From an uncultured Collinsella sp. (GTDB lineage: Bacteria; Actinomycetota; Coriobacteriia; Coriobacteriales; Coriobacteriaceae), in assembly GCA_959020715.1 (NCBI GenBank), contig CAUESV010000019.1:1-33376 (forward strand): 33,376 bases of DNA, written 5' to 3'. Each line of letters begins with the position of its first letter. Position 1 is the first letter of the stretch. The position numbers were made by a program, and so were the translations under genes. This document shows, in pieces, positions 14,042 through 23,138 of the stretch. The notes beneath the pieces were generated by a model that saw only the letters and a program-made list of their open reading frames with translations, was not told the DNA's origin and ran no database searches.

Positions 14042-15256
14042 TTACAAATTTTGAAGCAAGTCCAAAATTGCATCTGCGAGCTGGGGTTTTGTGAGCACGG
14101 GTAGTTCTTGCGTGCCCGTTGTACTCACAATCCAGGCCTTGTTGGTGTCGGTTCCAAAGCCTGAATCGGCGCGCGAGACATCGTTGGCGACAATGGCATC
14201 GCAGCCCTTGCGGGTCAATTTACGCTCGGCGTACTCGACGACGTTATCGGTCTCGGCCGCAAAGCCGATCACGCGGCGATCACCCTTTTGGCGTGAGAGT
14301 TCGGCCAAGATGTCAACAGTCTCGACGAGCTCGATACGGTCGAGGCGCTCGTTGGCCTTTTTGAGCTTATGGTCGGAAGGGGCCGCGGGGGTGTAGTCGG
14401 CGACGGCGGCGGCGCAAATGGCCGCATCGGCCGTCTGGAAGGCGCCCAGCGCCGCCTGCAGCATCTCTGCGGCGGTCTGCACGCGAACGCACTCCACGCC
14501 GTGGGGAACATCGAGCGACGTCGGTCCCAGCACGAGCGTGACCGCAGCGCCGCGGCGTACGGCCTCCCCTGCCAGGGCGACGCCCATCTTGCCCGACGAC
14601 CGGTTGCCAATAAAGCGCACCGGATCGATCGGCTCATGCGTGGGGCCGGCAGTGATGACGATGCGCTTGCCCGCCAGGTCTTGCGGAACGGGATTGAGCA
14701 CCTCGCAGATGGCTTCGACGATGTCCTCGGGCTCGCTCATGCGTCCCGTGTCCACATCGCCGCAGGCAAGGTAGCCGCTACCGGGGCCAACCACGTGCAC
14801 CCCGCGGTCGCGCAGCGTGGCCATGTTGGCCTGCGTGGCCGGCGCCTTCCACATGCCGTTGTTCATGGCCGGCGCGATCACAATGGGTCGCGGCGTGGCG
14901 AGCAGCGTCGTGGAAATCAGGTCATCGGCAATGCCGTTGGCCATCTTAGCGATGATATTTGCCGTCGCGGGCGCCACGACCACTAGGTCGGGTTCCTGCG
15001 CAAGCGAGATATGGTGGATGGGGTCGGAGGGGTCGTCGAACAGGCCTACGGCGACCGGTTCGTTGGTGAGCGCGCGGAAGGTGAGCGGCCCCACAAACTC
15101 GGTGGCATGCTCGCTCATAATGACCTTGACGCGCGCGCCGCGCTTTTGCAGCAGGCGCACGATATTGCACGACTTATAGGCGGCGATCCCGCCGGTAATG
15201 CCCAGCAGGATCGTTTTTCCCTCAAGTTGCATTGAATTGTTGGATGCCGCCGTCAT
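14042..15256 (-). CDS. coaBC: Bifunctional phosphopantothenoylcysteine synthetase/decarboxylase
   Basis: 404-residue coenzyme A synthesis enzyme that adds cysteine to phosphopantothenate (CoaB) and decarboxylates the product (CoaC). The flavin-dependent CoaC half (about 10-180) has the active His82 (IHHISL), the PAMNNGMW motif (Asn131) and Cys164 (YLACGD). The CoaB half has ITAGPTHEPIDPVRFIGNRSSGKMG and the KLKK lysines. All key residues are present and length is typical. AAGGAAG precedes the ATG. The start lies 2 bases after the zinc-ribbon gene. It is the last protein gene of the long minus-strand run; no hairpin terminator is seen before tRNA-Pro. Confidence 0.96.
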   Translation of the reverse strand: MTAASNNSMQLEGKTILLGITGGIAAYKSCNIVRLLQKRGARVKVIMSEHATEFVGPLTFRALTNEPVAVGLFDDPSDPIHHISLAQEPDLVVVAPATANIIAKMANGIADDLISTTLLATPRPIVIAPAMNNGMWKAPATQANMATLRDRGVHVVGPGSGYLACGDVDTGRMSEPEDIVEAICEVLNPVPQDLAGKRIVITAGPTHEPIDPVRFIGNRSSGKMGVALAGEAVRRGAAVTLVLGPTSLDVPHGVECVRVQTAAEMLQAALGAFQTADAAICAAAVADYTPAAPSDHKLKKANERLDRIELVETVDILAELSRQKGDRRVIGFAAETDNVVEYAERKLTRKGCDAIVANDVSRADSGFGTDTNKAWIVSTTGTQELPVLTKPQLADAILDLLQNL

Positions 15257-15258
15257 CG

Positions 15259-15978
15259 CTAGGCTTCCTTGCTCGGGAGTACCAGGAGACGGTGGCAGTA
15301 CGGGCAGTGCGTAATCTCGCTACCGTCGTGATTGAGGTCGCTCATGGACGATGCCTGCAGCGCGGTGTGGCAGACCGTGGGGATGTTGCCCTGGATGGTC
15401 TCGACGGCCAGGCCGCGGAACTGCTTGAGCAGACGCTCGTAGTCGGTGAGCACGTCGGCCGGCAGCGTAGCGGCAAGCGCGGTGCGCTCCTTCGTGGCGG
15501 CGTCAATCTGAGCCTGCAGGTCGGCAGCCTTGGCGCGGGCGGCCTTGGTATCGGCCTTCACGCCCTCCTCGAATTTGGCGATGATTGCCTGCGCGCGAGC
15601 CTCGCGGTCGAGCGCCTCCTTGTGGGCGATAACGACGTCCTTGCGGGTGTGCTCAATCTTGTCCAGACGCTTGGCCAGGGTGGCGAGTTCATTCTCCAGG
15701 TCCTGAACCTCGCGGTAGTCGGAGCCGTCGACGTGGCGCTTCTTGGCAGCCTCGATGGCGTTATTCGTCTGGATCTCGGTGGTGTTGAGATCGTCGAGCT
15801 CAATGTCCAGATCCTTGCGCTGGGCGTAGAGCTTGGTCATCTCGGACTTGAGCTTCACATAGGTCTTGCGCTTGGAAGCGAGCTCCTTGAGCTCCGGCAT
15901 ATTGGCAAGTTCGCTCTTGTTGCGGGCGAGCTCCAAATCGATCTGTTGCAGCTTGAGTAGCGTAGCGCCGGCGCTCAT
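15259..15978 (-). CDS. Coiled-coil zinc-ribbon protein (zf-RING_7 type)
   Basis: 239-residue cytoplasmic protein of the widespread coiled-coil plus C4 zinc-ribbon family (zf-RING_7). Residues 5-190 are a long charged coiled coil (LLKLQQIDLELARNKSEL and similar). The C-terminus has CPYCHRLL, the second metal-binding pair. The first pair appears incomplete: IPTVCHTAL has one cysteine where family members usually have C-x-x-C. The start at 15978 has AGGAGAG upstream and overlaps the Nif3-like stop by 4 bases (ATGA); a longer frame to 16014 is not supported. Function is unknown; the family commonly neighbours Nif3-like genes, as here. Confidence 0.85.
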   Translation of the reverse strand: MSAGATLLKLQQIDLELARNKSELANMPELKELASKRKTYVKLKSEMTKLYAQRKDLDIELDDLNTTEIQTNNAIEAAKKRHVDGSDYREVQDLENELATLAKRLDKIEHTRKDVVIAHKEALDREARAQAIIAKFEEGVKADTKAARAKAADLQAQIDAATKERTALAATLPADVLTDYERLLKQFRGLAVETIQGNIPTVCHTALQASSMSDLNHDGSEITHCPYCHRLLVLPSKEA

Positions 15979-16784
15979 AAGTTCTCTCCTTTTGTCACAG
16001 TCCACCATTGGCAAGGGTTCAGTATTTTAATCGCATGACGGGGGTCGACCCCGGCGTCAACTGCAGAGTTCATCAATATATCAACGAACGGCTCCTCAGA
16101 GCGGTCGTGGCCGAGCAAGATCACCGGCAGTCCGCGCAAGGCAAGGTCTTGCGCCACGTGGTAGCCTGCCTCGCCCGTCACGACAACATCTGCGCCTGCG
16201 GCGATGGCGAGCTCTCCAAAGTCGCCCAGGGAGCCGCCCAAAATGGCGACGGTGCGGCACGGGCGATCGGCTTCGCCCCACACACGCGGGTCGCTGCCAA
16301 AAGCCGTGGCAGCACGGGTGGCAAGATCGCGCAGCGTGCACGGGTCGTTGAGCGTTGCAAGTGCGCCAAGGCCGGTGACCTCGGGGTCGTCCACGTGCTC
16401 CAGTGAGCTTACGGGTGCGGCACCCAGCAGCTTGCTCAGGCAGACACGGGCTTCGTGCGAGCGGTCTAGGTTGGTGTGGAGCGATATGATGCTCACGCCG
16501 CAACGCGCTGCCTCGTAGAGCGCGGCGCTGCATTGGGGGCGTGCGGAATCCGACGGACAAAACGCCTCGGGCGCCTTGATATAGATGGGATGATGCGTTA
16601 GCAACACGTTGGCGCCGGCCTCCTGGGCGCGGTGTACATTGGCTTCGGTCGCATCGAGTGCGCAGGCAACACCGGTAATCTCCGCGGCAGGGTCGCCGAC
16701 GGAGAGTCCTACATGGTCCCAACTCTCGGCATCGGTCTTGGGATAGCGTGCCAGCAGCGCGCGCTCAAGCTCGGCGACGATCAT
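15975..16784 (-). CDS. Nif3-like dinuclear metal centre protein
   Basis: 269-residue member of the Nif3/YbgI/YqfO family, related to GTP cyclohydrolase I type 2 annotations. The metal ligands are visible: LLTHHPI (about 60-66), SLHTNLD (about 100-106), and the C-terminal GHDRSEEP with the HxxxE pattern. The N-terminal SWDHVGLSVGD is typical. It lacks the extra central domain of YqfO, so it is the short form. Both ends overlap neighbours by 4 bases (ATGA), which implies coupled translation with the cysteine desulfurase before it and the zinc-ribbon gene after it. Biochemical role is not settled for the family. Confidence 0.92.
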   Translation of the reverse strand: MIVAELERALLARYPKTDAESWDHVGLSVGDPAAEITGVACALDATEANVHRAQEAGANVLLTHHPIYIKAPEAFCPSDSARPQCSAALYEAARCGVSIISLHTNLDRSHEARVCLSKLLGAAPVSSLEHVDDPEVTGLGALATLNDPCTLRDLATRAATAFGSDPRVWGEADRPCRTVAILGGSLGDFGELAIAAGADVVVTGEAGYHVAQDLALRGLPVILLGHDRSEEPFVDILMNSAVDAGVDPRHAIKILNPCQWWTVTKGENL

Positions 16785-17959
16785 GCGGCGCCTACGATCG
16801 AGAGTAGCGTCTGGGCAAACTCGTCCAGATCGCCCGGATTCACGCGGTCATCAAAGGAAATGCGCAGTGCGCCCAATGCCTGCTCGCGACCGATGCCCAT
16901 CGCGCTCAAAACGTGGCTGGGGTCCATACTGCCGCTCGAGCATGCCGAGCCTGCCGATACCTCAAAGCCGGCAGCGTCGAGCTTGACGATGAGCTCCTCG
17001 GAGTCCATGCCGTCGACGTAGATCGAAACCATACCCGGCAGACGATCGGCCTGCGCGTAGTCGCCCATGGTGGCATGAATACGCGGATGGGCCGTAAGTG
17101 TGGCGTAGAGCTTATCGGACAGGGCCTGCAGCGTCGCGCGCTCCTTGGCCACGTGGGGCGCCAGCGTGCGGGCGGCAGCGGCAAAAGCCAGCTGCGTGCG
17201 CAGGTCCTGCGTACCGGCGCGACGGCCGGCTTCCTGTCCACCGCCAAAGATGCGCGGACGCAGCGGCGTGCGGTTCTTAAGGTAGAGCGCACCGGATGCC
17301 ACGGGGCCGCCGATCTTGTGCGCGGCAACGGTCATGGCATCGACGCCCAGCTCGGTGACATCGAGCGGAATATGCAAGTAACCCTGGATGGCATCGGTGT
17401 GGAACAGGGCGCCGGCAGCATGTGCGGCAGCGGCCAGCTCGCGGATGGGCTGCACCACGCCGGTCTCGTTGTTGGCGGCCATGATGCTCACGAGTGCGAC
17501 ATCGTCGCCGAGCAGCTCGATGAGCGCGGCAGGCTCGATGTAGCCCGCACGGCAGGGTTGAACTAGGTCGACGGTAAAGCCGGCGGCGCGCAGCAGCGGC
17601 AGGTTGTCTAGAATCGAATCGTGCTCGATGGCCGAAACGATCACACGATCGCGCTTGCGGTCGCGCTGGCGAGCGCCTTCGGCAAGACCGAGGAGCGCCA
17701 GCTGGTTGGCCTCGGTGCCGCCGTTGGTCAGAACGATCTCGGACGGGCGGACGCGCGCGCCAAAGCTGTGGGCTATCTCGCGGCGAGCAACCTCCAGACG
17801 CGCGGCAGCCTTTCGGCCAAGCGAGTGCAGCGAGTTGGGGTTGACGCCGGCAAGCTCGCTGTCGTCGTACTCGCGCTGCGCAAGGCGCGCCTCGGCGCGC
17901 ATGGGCGTCGAGGCGGCATAGTCAAGATTCACGGGTATGCGGTTTTGACCTGCGGTCAT
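16781..17959 (-). CDS. Cysteine desulfurase (NifS/IscS family)
   Basis: 392-residue PLP enzyme that removes sulfur from cysteine and supplies it to Fe-S clusters or thiolated tRNA. Motifs are LDYAASTP at the N-terminus, IEHDS (His113), VAAHKIGGP with the PLP lysine Lys215, and GSACSSG with the persulfide Cys340. The short active-site loop around Cys340 fits the NifS/IscS group rather than SufS. AGGAGG lies 11 bases upstream inside the rpe tail, and 6 bases separate the genes. No iscU, sufB or mnmA is adjacent, so the sulfur acceptor is unknown. Confidence 0.92.
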   Translation of the reverse strand: MTAGQNRIPVNLDYAASTPMRAEARLAQREYDDSELAGVNPNSLHSLGRKAAARLEVARREIAHSFGARVRPSEIVLTNGGTEANQLALLGLAEGARQRDRKRDRVIVSAIEHDSILDNLPLLRAAGFTVDLVQPCRAGYIEPAALIELLGDDVALVSIMAANNETGVVQPIRELAAAAHAAGALFHTDAIQGYLHIPLDVTELGVDAMTVAAHKIGGPVASGALYLKNRTPLRPRIFGGGQEAGRRAGTQDLRTQLAFAAAARTLAPHVAKERATLQALSDKLYATLTAHPRIHATMGDYAQADRLPGMVSIYVDGMDSEELIVKLDAAGFEVSAGSACSSGSMDPSHVLSAMGIGREQALGALRISFDDRVNPGDLDEFAQTLLSIVGAA

Positions 17960-17965
17960 AAGGGT

Positions 17966-18637
17966 TTATGCCTCCTGTGCGGCCTCGTTGCCCAGCTTCT
18001 GCAGCAGCGCAACCTCGGCAGCGGGATCTTCGGACTTAAATACGGCGGAACCGGCCACCAGGACATTGGCGCCAGCCTTGACGACCTCGGCGATGTTCTT
18101 GGAAGAGATGCCGCCGTCGACCTCGATGAGGGGCGAAACGCCGTGACGCTCGCACATGGCCTTGAGCTCGTGCAGTTTGGCAATGGTACCGGGGATAAAG
18201 CTCTGGCCGCCAAAGCCAGGGTTCACGCTCATCAGCAGCACCATATCGACGACGTCGATGATGCTCTCGAGTACGCACACGGGGGTGGCGGGGTTGAGCA
18301 CCACGCCGGCCTTGACACCGCGCTGCTGCAGATGGGTGAGCGTGCGGTGCAGATGCGTGGAAGCCTCGTAGTGCACGGTGATCATGTCGGCGCCGGCGTC
18401 GGCGTACCAATCGACCGTCTCGTCGGGGTTCGACACCATCAGGTGCGCGTCGACCGGTACATTTGTGGAGCGCTTGACGGCCTTGAGGATGTCAACACCA
18501 AAGGTCAGGTTGCCGGTAAAGTGACCGTCCATGACGTCGAAGTGCACGTAGTCGGCACCGGCGATCTTGTCGAGCTCGCCCCTCAGGTTGGCCATGTCGG
18601 CCGAAAGGACGGATGGAGCGATTTTGATGGAACCCAT
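17966..18637 (-). CDS. rpe: Ribulose-phosphate 3-epimerase
   Basis: 223-residue TIM-barrel enzyme of the pentose phosphate pathway that interconverts ribulose 5-phosphate and xylulose 5-phosphate. Motifs are IAPSVLSAD, HFDVMDGHF (metal His and catalytic Asp), DAHLMV, MSVNPGFGGQSF and EVDGGIS (second catalytic Asp). The phosphate-binding VAGSAVF is near the end. Length is typical. It is followed closely by the cysteine desulfurase and lies 18 bases after gpsA in the same orientation. Confidence 0.97.
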   Translation of the reverse strand: MGSIKIAPSVLSADMANLRGELDKIAGADYVHFDVMDGHFTGNLTFGVDILKAVKRSTNVPVDAHLMVSNPDETVDWYADAGADMITVHYEASTHLHRTLTHLQQRGVKAGVVLNPATPVCVLESIIDVVDMVLLMSVNPGFGGQSFIPGTIAKLHELKAMCERHGVSPLIEVDGGISSKNIAEVVKAGANVLVAGSAVFKSEDPAAEVALLQKLGNEAAQEA

Positions 18638-18655
18638 GGTAGTAGCCTTTCTGCG

Positions 18656-19663
18656 CTAGTCGGCGAGTCCGTAGAACTCTTGAGAGGGGACGCGGTCGGT
18701 GAGAATCTCGAGCGCCCTATCCAAAGTAACACCGTTGTAGAGCGTTTGCTCCACTGCAAAGGTGAGCGGAATGTCTACGCCCAGTGAACGGGCGAGCTCG
18801 CTGACGCTGCGGGCCGCGACGGCACCCTCGACCACCATATGCGTGCGTGCCTGGTACTCGTCGAGCGACACGCCATGAGCGAACTCGTAGCCGAAGGTGC
18901 GGTTACGCGAATGTTCCGAAGTGCAGGTAGCGATAAGGTCACCCATGCCGGCAAGCCCCATGCAGGTCATGGCCTGACCGCCGCGGGCGTGCACTAGGCG
19001 GCTGATCTCGGCCAGACCGCGCGTCATGATGAGAGCGAGCGTGTTGTCGCCTGCGCCCGAGCCGGCGGAGATGCCGCACACGATGGCGATGACGTTTTTC
19101 ATGGCGCCGCATACCTCGACGCCAGTCATGTCCTGCGACAGGTAGATGCGGAAGGCCGTGGAAAGCAGCAGTTCCTTAAAGGTCTCCCCTACCTGCGTAT
19201 CTTTGCTGGCGATGACGGCGGCCGAAAGCCCGCCGCGGCAGATCTCCTCGGCATGATTGGGGCCCGAGAGCGCAGCCACGCGCACTTCGTTGCCGATCTC
19301 GCTGGCAATGACCTCGCTCATGAGCAGGCCGGACTCGGGCTCGATGCCCTTGGTGAGGCACAGAACCGGCGTCTCGTCGGCGATGAACGGCGCCGCCTGG
19401 TGGCAGACGTCGCGCAGGTGCGTCGAAGGCACGGCAAAGATGATGGCCTCGGCGCCGTCGAGCGCCTGGGCCAAGTCCGTCGTGGCGACAACGTTTTCCG
19501 GCAGCACGTAGTCCACCAGATAGCGGGGATTACGATGGTCGCCGTTAATGCCGGCGGCCGTCTGCTCACTATGGGCCCATATGGTCACGCGCTCGGCCCG
19601 CGCGGCGGCAAGGCCCGCGACGGCGGTTCCCCAGGAGCCGGAGCCAATCAGCGCAACATTCAT
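18656..19663 (-). CDS. gpsA: Glycerol-3-phosphate dehydrogenase [NAD(P)+]
   Basis: 335-residue cytoplasmic enzyme that makes sn-glycerol 3-phosphate from dihydroxyacetone phosphate for phospholipid synthesis. Motifs are the dinucleotide-binding GSGSWGTA (7-14), FAVPSTHLR, LSGPNHAEE, catalytic lysine in GAMKNVIAI, and GMGDLIATCTSEHSRNR. It lies 9 bases after plsY, whose product uses glycerol 3-phosphate, so the two form a functional pair. Confidence 0.97.
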   Translation of the reverse strand: MNVALIGSGSWGTAVAGLAAARAERVTIWAHSEQTAAGINGDHRNPRYLVDYVLPENVVATTDLAQALDGAEAIIFAVPSTHLRDVCHQAAPFIADETPVLCLTKGIEPESGLLMSEVIASEIGNEVRVAALSGPNHAEEICRGGLSAAVIASKDTQVGETFKELLLSTAFRIYLSQDMTGVEVCGAMKNVIAIVCGISAGSGAGDNTLALIMTRGLAEISRLVHARGGQAMTCMGLAGMGDLIATCTSEHSRNRTFGYEFAHGVSLDEYQARTHMVVEGAVAARSVSELARSLGVDIPLTFAVEQTLYNGVTLDRALEILTDRVPSQEFYGLAD

Positions 19664-19672
19664 GACTCTCTC

Positions 19673-20356
19673 CTACTTATTGTCGGGCTCGGTGACGCGC
19701 TTGGTAAACGAGAGCTTGGACTCCTTACCCGTCATGAGCTTTTTGATGTTCGCACGATGGGCCCACACCACAGTAATGCCGATCAGCGCCATGCAAAACT
19801 TAAGTCCGAGGCTGCTGTACGGAAAGACCGCGCAGGCAGCGATGGGAAGACCGATGGCCGCGGCAAGCGAGCCCACCGACACAAACTTGGTGATGGCGAC
19901 GGCCACGATAAACATGCCCAGCAGCGAAAGTCCGATGGGCCAGTACCAGGCGAGGATGACGCCCAGACCAACTGCGATGCCCTTGCCGCCATGGAAGTTG
20001 AGGTAGGGCGAGAAGATATGGCCCCACACGGCTGCCAGGCAGATGACGCCGAGCATCCAGTCGCCGGCGGCACCGGGGGCCATAATGCTCACGGGGAAGC
20101 CATAGCCCAAGTCGGCAATGAGCGGACGCGCGATAAGGACGCAGATGGCGCCCTTAAGGCAGTCGAGCAGCAGCGTGAGCGCGGCCACCTTGGGGCCGGC
20201 CACGCGCAGGGCGTTGGTGGTGCCGATGTTGCCGGAGCCCGCCTTACGAATGTCCGTGTGGTTGAACACGCGGCCCAGGATCAGGCCAAACGGAATCGCC
20301 CCGATAAAGAACGAGACCACGGCGCAGATGGCGGTCAGAAGAATCGGATTATGCAT
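19673..20356 (-). CDS. plsY: Glycerol-3-phosphate acyltransferase PlsY
   Basis: 227-residue membrane acyltransferase that transfers an acyl group from acyl phosphate to glycerol 3-phosphate. The family loops are visible: GAIPFGLILGR, GSGNIGTTNALR and HGGKGIAVGLG, set between several membrane segments. The start at 20356 has AAGGAG about 7 bases upstream. It overlaps the der stop by 8 bases; a longer frame to 20467 would lie inside der. Together with gpsA after it and plsC about 4 kb upstream, it covers the first steps of phosphatidic acid synthesis. No plsX is in the window. Confidence 0.96.
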   Translation of the reverse strand: MHNPILLTAICAVVSFFIGAIPFGLILGRVFNHTDIRKAGSGNIGTTNALRVAGPKVAALTLLLDCLKGAICVLIARPLIADLGYGFPVSIMAPGAAGDWMLGVICLAAVWGHIFSPYLNFHGGKGIAVGLGVILAWYWPIGLSLLGMFIVAVAITKFVSVGSLAAAIGLPIAACAVFPYSSLGLKFCMALIGITVVWAHRANIKKLMTGKESKLSFTKRVTEPDNK

Positions 20357-21683
20357 CCTTTTGCTCCTTCTTCCTAAAGAAGAGTCGAATGGGCGTGCCG
20401 GCAAAGTCGAAGGTCGAGCGCATGCGGTTCTCCACGTAGCGCTGGTAGGTGTCGTTGACCAGGTCACTGTGGTTGACGAAGAACGTGAACGTCGGCGGGT
20501 TGACGCCCGTCTGGGTCACGTAATGCATACGCAGGCGGCGCTTGCCGTCCACCACGGTATGACCGAACTCGCGCAGGTCGGTGAGGAACGTGTTGAGGCG
20601 TGAGGTACTGATCTTTTGCGAGCGCGTCTTTTCGGCGGCGTCGACCATTGCCCAGATCTTCTCGACGCTGCGGCCGGTCAGGGCAGAGATACGCAGGTAC
20701 TGGGCCCAGGGAGCCATAACGCCCAGACGGCGGTCGATGGTCTCCATGCAGGCCTCGCGCTTACGGTCGTCGTCGAGCAGATCCCACTTGTTGAGCAGCA
20801 CAACGATGGCGCAGCCGCGCTCGATGGCCAAGCCCATGACCTTCTGATCCTGCTCTGTGACGCCCACGGAGGCGTCGATGACGAGCAGAGCCACGTCGGC
20901 GCGATCGATGGCGCGCAGGCCGCGGACCATGGAGTAGTACTCGATGTTTTCGTACACGGTGCTCTTCTTGCGAATGCCCGCGGTGTCGACCATGCGGTAG
21001 TGCTTGCCGTTGCGCTCCACGACGGTGTCGATGGCATCGCGCGTGGTGCCGGCGATGTTGGACACGATGGAGCGGTCGGCGCCCAGGATGCGGTTGAACA
21101 GCGACGACTTACCGGCGTTGGGACGGCCGATGATGGCGACGTTCAGCGCGTCGGGGAACTCATCGGCGACCTCGTCCTCTTCCTCCGGAAGCAGGGCCAC
21201 GATGTCATCGAGCAGGTCGCCCGTGCCGTGGCCATGCAGGGCCGAGAGCGGCGTGGGCTCGCCGATGCCGAGCGAATAGAACTCCCAGATGCTGTCGTTT
21301 TCGCGATCGGGGTTGTCGAGCTTGTTCACCAGCAGAAAGACCGGCTTGTCGCATCGCTTGAGCATGCGGGCGACCGACTCGTCCTCCTCGGTGACGCCGG
21401 TGCGGCCATCGACCACAAACAGGATGACGGCGGCTTCCTCGGCGGCGGCGAGCGCCTGGTCGCGGATGGACGTGGCAAAGACGTCGTCGCTCTTGAGCGG
21501 TTCGATGCCGCCCGTGTCGACGATGGTGAACTCACGGCCGTTCCAATCGGCCGTGTGGTACGAGCGGTCGCGCGTGACGCCGCGGGACTCGTGGACGATG
21601 GCGTCCGAGGTCTGGGCCAGGCGGTTAACGAGCGTGGACTTGCCCACGTTGGGGCGTCCGACGACGGCGACGATAGGTTTCAT
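20349..21683 (-). CDS. der: Ribosome-assembly GTPase Der (EngA)
   Basis: 444-residue double GTPase for 50S subunit maturation. Two tandem G domains are clear: GRPNVGKS (9-16), DTGG and NKLD in the first; GRPNAGKS, DTAG and NKWD in the second. A C-terminal KH-like domain ends in a basic tail (TPIRLFFRKKEQKDA). The start at 21683 has AAAGGAGAG 5 bases upstream; the open frame to 21743 is not supported. It lies 10 bases after the DUF512 radical-SAM gene, a pairing seen in other Gram-positive bacteria. Confidence 0.97.
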   Translation of the reverse strand: MKPIVAVVGRPNVGKSTLVNRLAQTSDAIVHESRGVTRDRSYHTADWNGREFTIVDTGGIEPLKSDDVFATSIRDQALAAAEEAAVILFVVDGRTGVTEEDESVARMLKRCDKPVFLLVNKLDNPDRENDSIWEFYSLGIGEPTPLSALHGHGTGDLLDDIVALLPEEEDEVADEFPDALNVAIIGRPNAGKSSLFNRILGADRSIVSNIAGTTRDAIDTVVERNGKHYRMVDTAGIRKKSTVYENIEYYSMVRGLRAIDRADVALLVIDASVGVTEQDQKVMGLAIERGCAIVVLLNKWDLLDDDRKREACMETIDRRLGVMAPWAQYLRISALTGRSVEKIWAMVDAAEKTRSQKISTSRLNTFLTDLREFGHTVVDGKRRLRMHYVTQTGVNPPTFTFFVNHSDLVNDTYQRYVENRMRSTFDFAGTPIRLFFRKKEQKDA

Positions 21684-21693
21684 CTGCTCTCCT

Positions 21694-23136
21694 TTAATGG
21701 GTAGGGTCAGTGGAATTAGTAGAGTCGGCAGGCACAATGCCAAGGATGTGCTCTAGGGTATCGAGCAGCTCATGCGGCATGGTCGATACCACATGAACCT
21801 CGGCGCCGCGACTGGTAAGGCTTGCGAGTAAATCGTCACGATGATACTCGTCAAGCGTCATGCCGTCAGCGTTGAACATGAGCTTAGGCACAAAGAGCAT
21901 AACCCCCGACAGGTCTTGGGGCAGCTGCTCCAGAATGTCGCACGCGACGATGAGGCCGGTCACGTCCACGTTGCCGCCAAAGTAGCGGTTCTTGATGGCC
22001 GTGACGGTGCCGCCGAGACCATGCGGTGACTCCACAAAGCGCGCCACCGTATCGCGTGCGCTGGCGCCGGAGAGGCACAGCAGGTGCTGGCTGCGAGCGG
22101 CGATGCCAGCGCGGACGCGGGCCAGACGCTCGGCGTCGGCGGCAAGCACGTCGTCGGTCTCATCCAGATAGGAGCGGATCATGCCGATGCCGTCGTAGTA
22201 CTGCGGGTAACCGTCGTAAAAGTCCGCCTCGGGCGGCTCGATGCCGGCATCCAAGTAGAACTCGTCGCTCATCTGGAAGGTGTGGCGGCCAAAGCGTTCG
22301 AAGGCACGGTCCTGGAAGGGACGGATCATGGCGATGGTCTCGCGCGCCAGCTCGGGTTTGTCGCTGTAGGACCAGCTAAAGCGGTTTTGGTGCTTGGTAA
22401 AACCGAGCGGCACAATGCCCAGGCTGGTGATTTGCTCGTGCTCCTCGCAAAAGCGCAGGGTCTTTTCCAGCTCCTCGCCGTCGTTCATGCCGGGGCACAA
22501 CACGATCTGCGCGTGAATCTCGATGCCAGCGGCCATGATGGTCTCGAGTACATCCATGCCGCGCTGGGCGTTACGGCCCATCATGCGGCGGCGGACATCG
22601 GGGCTCACGGCGTGGACCGACACGTTCATGGGGCTCATGTTGCGTTGGATGACGTTTTGAACATCTTCGTCGGAGAGGTTCGTGAGCGTGACAAAGTTGC
22701 CCTGCAAAAAGCTTAGGCGATAGTCGTCGTCGCGAATGTAGAGCGTGGAGCGACCGCCCTTGGGCAGCATGGTCATAAAGCAGAACACGCAGGCGTTAAC
22801 GCAGGTACGCATGCCATCAAAGATGGGGCCATCGAACTCCAGGCCCCAGTCCTCGCCGGGAAAGCGGTCGAGCTCGACGGGGGTGACGGTGCCGTCGCGT
22901 GGATCGAATACCTCCAGCTCGACGGTGTCGTCATCGGCCTCCCAGAGCCACACGATCATGTCGGTGAGCTGCTCGCCGTTGACCGTGAGCACGCGCATGC
23001 CCGGCTCGATACCCACATCCCATGCGGGCGATTCGGGACGCACGTTTTTAACGAGCGCGCCCTCACCCGGCTCGGGGTCGCGGCTGCGCCCGTAATCGGC
23101 CACCTCGGCGGCGTATGCGGGTACGGTCTGGTCCAT
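21694..23136 (-). CDS. DUF512 radical-SAM protein with PDZ-like N-terminus
   Basis: 480-residue protein of unknown function. The N-terminal 20-70 region looks like a small PDZ domain (VKNVRPESPAWDVGIEPGMRVLTVNG as two adjoining pieces). Next is a radical-SAM cluster motif, CX3CX2C at Cys112, Cys116 and Cys119. The C-terminal half is the DUF512 region, with SDEFYLDAG and the GVMLFVPKLMF stretch. It probably binds a 4Fe-4S cluster and S-adenosylmethionine; no substrate is established that I know of. The ATG at 23136 lies 2 bases after ispH. Its ribosome site is weak (GGAG about 14 bases away), which suggests coupled translation. The frame is open to 23301 but that part overlaps ispH. Confidence 0.88.
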   Translation of the reverse strand: MDQTVPAYAAEVADYGRSRDPEPGEGALVKNVRPESPAWDVGIEPGMRVLTVNGEQLTDMIVWLWEADDDTVELEVFDPRDGTVTPVELDRFPGEDWGLEFDGPIFDGMRTCVNACVFCFMTMLPKGGRSTLYIRDDDYRLSFLQGNFVTLTNLSDEDVQNVIQRNMSPMNVSVHAVSPDVRRRMMGRNAQRGMDVLETIMAAGIEIHAQIVLCPGMNDGEELEKTLRFCEEHEQITSLGIVPLGFTKHQNRFSWSYSDKPELARETIAMIRPFQDRAFERFGRHTFQMSDEFYLDAGIEPPEADFYDGYPQYYDGIGMIRSYLDETDDVLAADAERLARVRAGIAARSQHLLCLSGASARDTVARFVESPHGLGGTVTAIKNRYFGGNVDVTGLIVACDILEQLPQDLSGVMLFVPKLMFNADGMTLDEYHRDDLLASLTSRGAEVHVVSTMPHELLDTLEHILGIVPADSTNSTDPTH

Positions 23137-23138
23137 GG

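Noticed and set aside
20616..21704. Long plus-strand frame opposite der
   Set aside because: Shadow of a conserved GTPase gene; composition follows der codons in reverse and there is no ribosome site. The same applies to the long plus-strand frames opposite nlpC, rpe, plsY, plsC/cmk and ABC-F.
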